Positions 61,108 to 64,000 of a stretch of DNA of 64,000 nucleotides are shown piece by piece. The stretch covers positions 2,232,001 through 2,296,000 of the forward strand of contig OY969702.1 in assembly GCA_963702055.1 (NCBI GenBank), in the 5' to 3' direction. Position 1 is the stretch's first letter. Each line of letters opens with the position of its first letter. The translations under genes and the position numbers were made by a program. The stretch comes from CAWINX01 sp963702055 (GTDB lineage: Bacteria > Actinomycetota > Thermoleophilia > Solirubrobacterales > 70-9). The notes under the pieces were generated by a model, which was given only the letters and a program-made list of their open reading frames with translations, was not told the DNA's origin and did no database searches.

Positions 61108-61119
61108 ACCATTGACCTC

Positions 61120-61803
61120 ATGGTCGACGAATCCAGCGCCGCCGCCCCCGCGTCTTCGAGCGCCGTCGGTAACGCCGCCCCGGGCGCCGACTCCGCCCCG
61201 CCCAGCGCCGCCCCCCAGATGACGATCGACGAGCTCGCTCGCCGCACCGGGATGACGGTCCGCAACATCCGCGCTCACCAGTCGCGCGGCCTGCTCCTCC
61301 CGCCGGACGTGCGCGGCCGCACCGGCTACTACGGCGACGAGCACGCCGCCCGCATCGAGCTGATCCGCGACCTCCAGGACGACGGCCTCAACCTCGAGGC
61401 GATCCGCCGCCTGCTCGAGGGCCTCGACGGCTCCTCCACCGAGGTGCTCGACTTCACCCGCGCCCTGCGCGCCCCCTTCGCGGAAGAGGATCCCGACGCC
61501 GTCCTGCAGCGCGCCGGCCGCGAGCTGGCCCGCCTCGGCGTCGCCCCCGAGACCGCGCTCGCCGTCCTCGAGGAGCTGCGCCGCCACGCCGAGGGCGTCG
61601 CCGCCACCTTCGTCGACCTCTTCGTCAAGGAGGTCTGGGAGCCCTTCGACCGCGCCGGCCGCCCCGCCGCCGACTGGCCCAAGGTCCGCGACGCCCTCGA
61701 GCGCCTCCGCCCGCTCGCCTCCGACGCCCTGCTCGCCGTCTTCCAGACGACGATGAGCGCCGCGACCGAGAAAGCGACCGAGCAGACTTTGCAGCGACTT
61801 TAA
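61120..61803 (+). CDS. MerR-family transcriptional regulator
   Basis: A 227-residue regulator. After a low-complexity N-terminus of 35 residues, the MerR winged helix spans about 36-105 (T-I-D-E-L-A-R-R-T-G-M-T-V-R-N-I-R, then G-Y-Y-G-D-E-H). The C-terminal domain of about 120 residues has no recognised ligand motif. ATG 61120 is chosen over an in-frame start at 60940, which would translate two palindromic elements; ATG near 61219 would give just the domain. Confidence 0.8.
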   Translation: MVDESSAAAPASSSAVGNAAPGADSAPPSAAPQMTIDELARRTGMTVRNIRAHQSRGLLLPPDVRGRTGYYGDEHAARIELIRDLQDDGLNLEAIRRLLEGLDGSSTEVLDFTRALRAPFAEEDPDAVLQRAGRELARLGVAPETALAVLEELRRHAEGVAATFVDLFVKEVWEPFDRAGRPAADWPKVRDALERLRPLASDALLAVFQTTMSAATEKATEQTLQRL

Positions 61804-61878
61804 CCCGCCCATAGTGTTTCTAAGGTCAGCCCCGTGTAAATTGGCGCGCGGGAAAAGGACAGGGACTGGAGGAGATTC

Positions 61879-62394
61879 GTGCAGCAAGCAGGGAAGAGGC
61901 GGCCGCTGATGCAGCCCAAAAGCTTCAAGATCGCCGCACTCGCGGCCCTCGCGATCCTCGCGCTCAGCGCGACGTTCGCCGTCGCCGACACCACCCGCGA
62001 CGTCTACGTCGCCACCGTCGAGCCGATCTGCAAGAAGAACTCCGACGCCAACGCCCGCATCCTCAAGGGCGTCAAGAAGATGGTCCAGAAGGGCAAGCTG
62101 AAGCCCGCCGCGGCCAGGTTCCGGCGCGCCGCCGGCGCTCTGACCAAGGCCGAGAAGCAGATCTCGCGCGTCGAGCAGCCCGCCGCCGACGCCAGAACCC
62201 TCGCCAAGTGGCTCGGCTATCTGAAGGCCGAGGCCAGACTCCTCAACAGGATCGGCAGGGAGCTGAAGGCCAACAAGAAGAACAAGGCCTCGCTCGACGT
62301 CGTCAAGCTCCAGCACGACGCCAACCTCGCCAACAACGCGGTGCTCAGCTTCGGCTTCCGTTACTGCAAGCAGAATCCCTCGAAGTACACCTAG
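61879..62394 (+). CDS. Secreted helical protein
   Basis: A 171-residue exported protein with a signal peptide (about residues 15-36, ending V-A-D). The mature part is Lys/Ala-rich and helical with two cysteines (near 50 and 163) that could form a disulfide. GTG 61879 has GGAGGAGA upstream. Function unknown; similar small secreted proteins are common in this lineage. Confidence 0.7.
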   Translation: MQQAGKRRPLMQPKSFKIAALAALAILALSATFAVADTTRDVYVATVEPICKKNSDANARILKGVKKMVQKGKLKPAAARFRRAAGALTKAEKQISRVEQPAADARTLAKWLGYLKAEARLLNRIGRELKANKKNKASLDVVKLQHDANLANNAVLSFGFRYCKQNPSKYT

Positions 62395-62529
62395 TGTGGG
62401 CGGCACATAGCTGTCGAGCCGCAAGTCTCGGCCGTCGCTGACGTTCATACACATCGCGTTTCGCTAACGCGCTAACCTTGTTGGAACGGGTGGTCTAGGG
62501 AACCGCCTTTTGGGACAACAGGGGGCTTA

Positions 62530-64000
62530 GTGAACGGGTTCGCCTTGACGGACACGTGGAGAGGTTGCAGTGGCACGCGCCATCGAGGCGCCCTCGCCGC
62601 GATCGCCATCCTCTCCTTTTTCGCCGTCTTCGTCCCGGGAGCGAGCGCCGCGGGCCCGCCGATCGTCGGCGCCCAGTGGTCCTCAGCGGTCGGCTCGGAC
62701 GCGGCGAAGCTGAGCGCCCAGCTCGACCCCAACGGCCTCAATACCACCTACCACTTCGAGTACACCAGCTCCACCGACTTCACCAACTGCGGCACCGGCG
62801 CCAACCCCGCCTGCCACAAGGCGCCCGCCGCCGATGCCACCATCCTCGCTTCCGGCGGGGCGGTTTCGGTCCCGCCGGTGGGACTCTCGGGCCTCGTCGC
62901 CAACACCACCTACCGCTACCGGATAGTCGCCCAGAACTCAGATCCCGGCAGCCCCTCGACCGGCCCCACCAAGACCTTCACCACGAAGGGATCGGGACCG
63001 GTCCTGCTCGACTCCCGCGGCTGGGAGATGGTCTCCCCGATCCAGAAAAACGGCGGCCAGGTCGACCCACCCGGCACGATCGCGGGCGGCGGGGTGTTGC
63101 AGGCCGCCTCGCAGGGGGGATCGGTCACCTACGGCTCCACTGCCTCCTTTTCCGGCGGAGAGGGGTCCCCGCCCGCCTCCCAGTACCTGGCGGCCCGCAA
63201 CTCAAGCGGTTGGGACACGCAGAACATCACCGCGCCGATCTTCTCCGGCAGCTATGACCTCTACGACCAGGGCGCCCCCTACCAGCTCTTCTCCTCCGAC
63301 CTGGCGAGCGCCCTGCTCCTCAACGGCGACCACTGCCGCAGCGGCGCCTCGGGCTGCGCCGTCGCCAACCCGCCCCTGGCCGGCAGCAACGCGCCGGCCG
63401 GCTACCAGGACTACTACCGGCGCGACAACGGCAACGGCGCCTTCTCGGCCCTGCTGGGCTCCTCCGACGCCGCGGCCCTCGACATCGCCCCCGCCGACTT
63501 CGACCTGCGCCTCGCCGGCGCTTCGCCCGACCTCGCCCACGTGGTGCTCTCCACCTGTGCCGCGCTCACCCCCGGCGCCAACGAGGTCGCCTCGGGCTCC
63601 GGTTGCGACTCGAACCAGCAAAACCTCTACGAGTGGTCCCAGGCTTCCGGCCCCACTCTGCTCAACGGCGCCACCCCCGGCGCCTCACTCGGGGCGCAGT
63701 CGGGAGCGGTCTCGTCAAGCGGCGACCGCGTCTACTTCACCCAGGGCGGCAACCTCTACCTGCGCGAGGTCGGCGCCGCCCAGACCAAACAGGCGGACGC
63801 GGACGCGGGGGGAGGGGGGACCTTCGAGACCGCCTCCACCACCGGCTCGATCGCCTTCTTCAGCAAGGGCGGACACCTCTGGCGCTACGACTCGGTTTCC
63901 GACAGCGCCACCGACCTCACTCCCTCCGGCGGGGTGGTGGGAGTGCTCGGCGCCGCCGCCAACGGCTCCCACCTCTACTACCTGACCGGCACGGGCCTCT
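62530..64000 (+). CDS. Secreted fibronectin/PD40-like protein, 3' end outside window
   Basis: The open frame runs from GTG 62530 past the window end (at least 490 residues). A signal peptide ends near residue 37 (G-A-S-A-A). A fibronectin-like domain follows (about 40-155), then a beta-propeller-like part starting D-S-R-G-W-E-M-V-S-P-I-Q-K-N-G near residue 160. This corresponds to D-C-R-A-Y-E-Q-A-S-P-V-D-K-N-G in the giant protein at 33055, so the two share this module. Probably an envelope protein. AGGGGG precedes the start. Confidence 0.75.
   Translation, partial: MNGFALTDTWRGCSGTRHRGALAAIAILSFFAVFVPGASAAGPPIVGAQWSSAVGSDAAKLSAQLDPNGLNTTYHFEYTSSTDFTNCGTGANPACHKAPAADATILASGGAVSVPPVGLSGLVANTTYRYRIVAQNSDPGSPSTGPTKTFTTKGSGPVLLDSRGWEMVSPIQKNGGQVDPPGTIAGGGVLQAASQGGSVTYGSTASFSGGEGSPPASQYLAARNSSGWDTQNITAPIFSGSYDLYDQGAPYQLFSSDLASALLLNGDHCRSGASGCAVANPPLAGSNAPAGYQDYYRRDNGNGAFSALLGSSDAAALDIAPADFDLRLAGASPDLAHVVLSTCAALTPGANEVASGSGCDSNQQNLYEWSQASGPTLLNGATPGASLGAQSGAVSSSGDRVYFTQGGNLYLREVGAAQTKQADADAGGGGTFETASTTGSIAFFSKGGHLWRYDSVSDSATDLTPSGGVVGVLGAAANGSHLYYLTGTGL

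Noticed and set aside
60940..61119. N-terminal extension of the MerR regulator
   Set aside because: It would translate two palindromic elements and the operator-like palindrome; ATG 61120 is more reasonable.

Overview
The window is high-GC actinobacterial DNA, most likely from the Thermoleophilia (Solirubrobacterales-like). The base and codon use, the giant secreted NHL/fibronectin-like proteins ending in His/Lys/Arg tails, a FolE2-type GTP cyclohydrolase, a Ddn-like F420 oxidoreductase and an SigA with GTG/TTG-rich gene starts all fit. This placement is inference from protein style; no rRNA is present.

Region 1 (1 to about 32,100) is the right-hand part of an integrative and conjugative element whose left end lies outside the window. 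It holds small zinc-ribbon and hypothetical proteins, a ParB homologue, three SSB/OB-fold proteins, a TraD/VirD4-like ATPase, and an ECF sigma factor fused to an anti-sigma-like and membrane stalk. A compact type IV secretion cluster follows (TcpC-like, VirB2-like, TcpE-like, VirB4-like, VirB6-like, a VirB8/TcpC-like protein and a lytic transglycosylase/peptidase). Then come a second sigma factor, a second VirD4-like ATPase between two wHTH paralogues, a lower-GC cargo block (a PIN-domain membrane protein, a DUF3892 protein and a small secreted protein), and finally excisionase and tyrosine integrase next to a tRNA-Arg(ACG). Several element genes have long, strongly structured leaders. Two large cruciform-like structures (7369-7494 and 14605-14671) are candidates for an origin of transfer or replication. 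No classical relaxase was recognised.

Region 2 (32,100-46,700) starts with a decayed nucleotidyltransferase locus. A consensus promoter then precedes a 2.6-kilo-residue secreted protein containing three apparently identical 906-bp tandem repeats, followed by a second large secreted protein, two paralogous secreted proteins and a PPC-domain protein.

Region 3 (46,700-64,000) is chromosomal: AAA ATPase, tRNA-Thr, TMEM175-like channel, lipoprotein, a RiPP-like locus (a 19-residue peptide plus an RRE-fused E1-like enzyme), an ArsR-like regulator, family-5 uracil-DNA glycosylase, MMPL transporter, PgsA, an AbiEi/DUF559-type protein, FolE2, housekeeping sigma factor, Ddn-like oxidoreductase, NTF2-like protein, tRNA-Tyr directly abutting an SDR gene, a MerR regulator and secreted proteins. 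Only here, and not in the mobile element, ten copies of a palindromic element of exactly 45 bp are scattered between genes. Five of them sit at an exact 72-bp period. I consider these repeats, the RiPP-like locus and the covarying leader hairpins of the mobile element the most novel signals.
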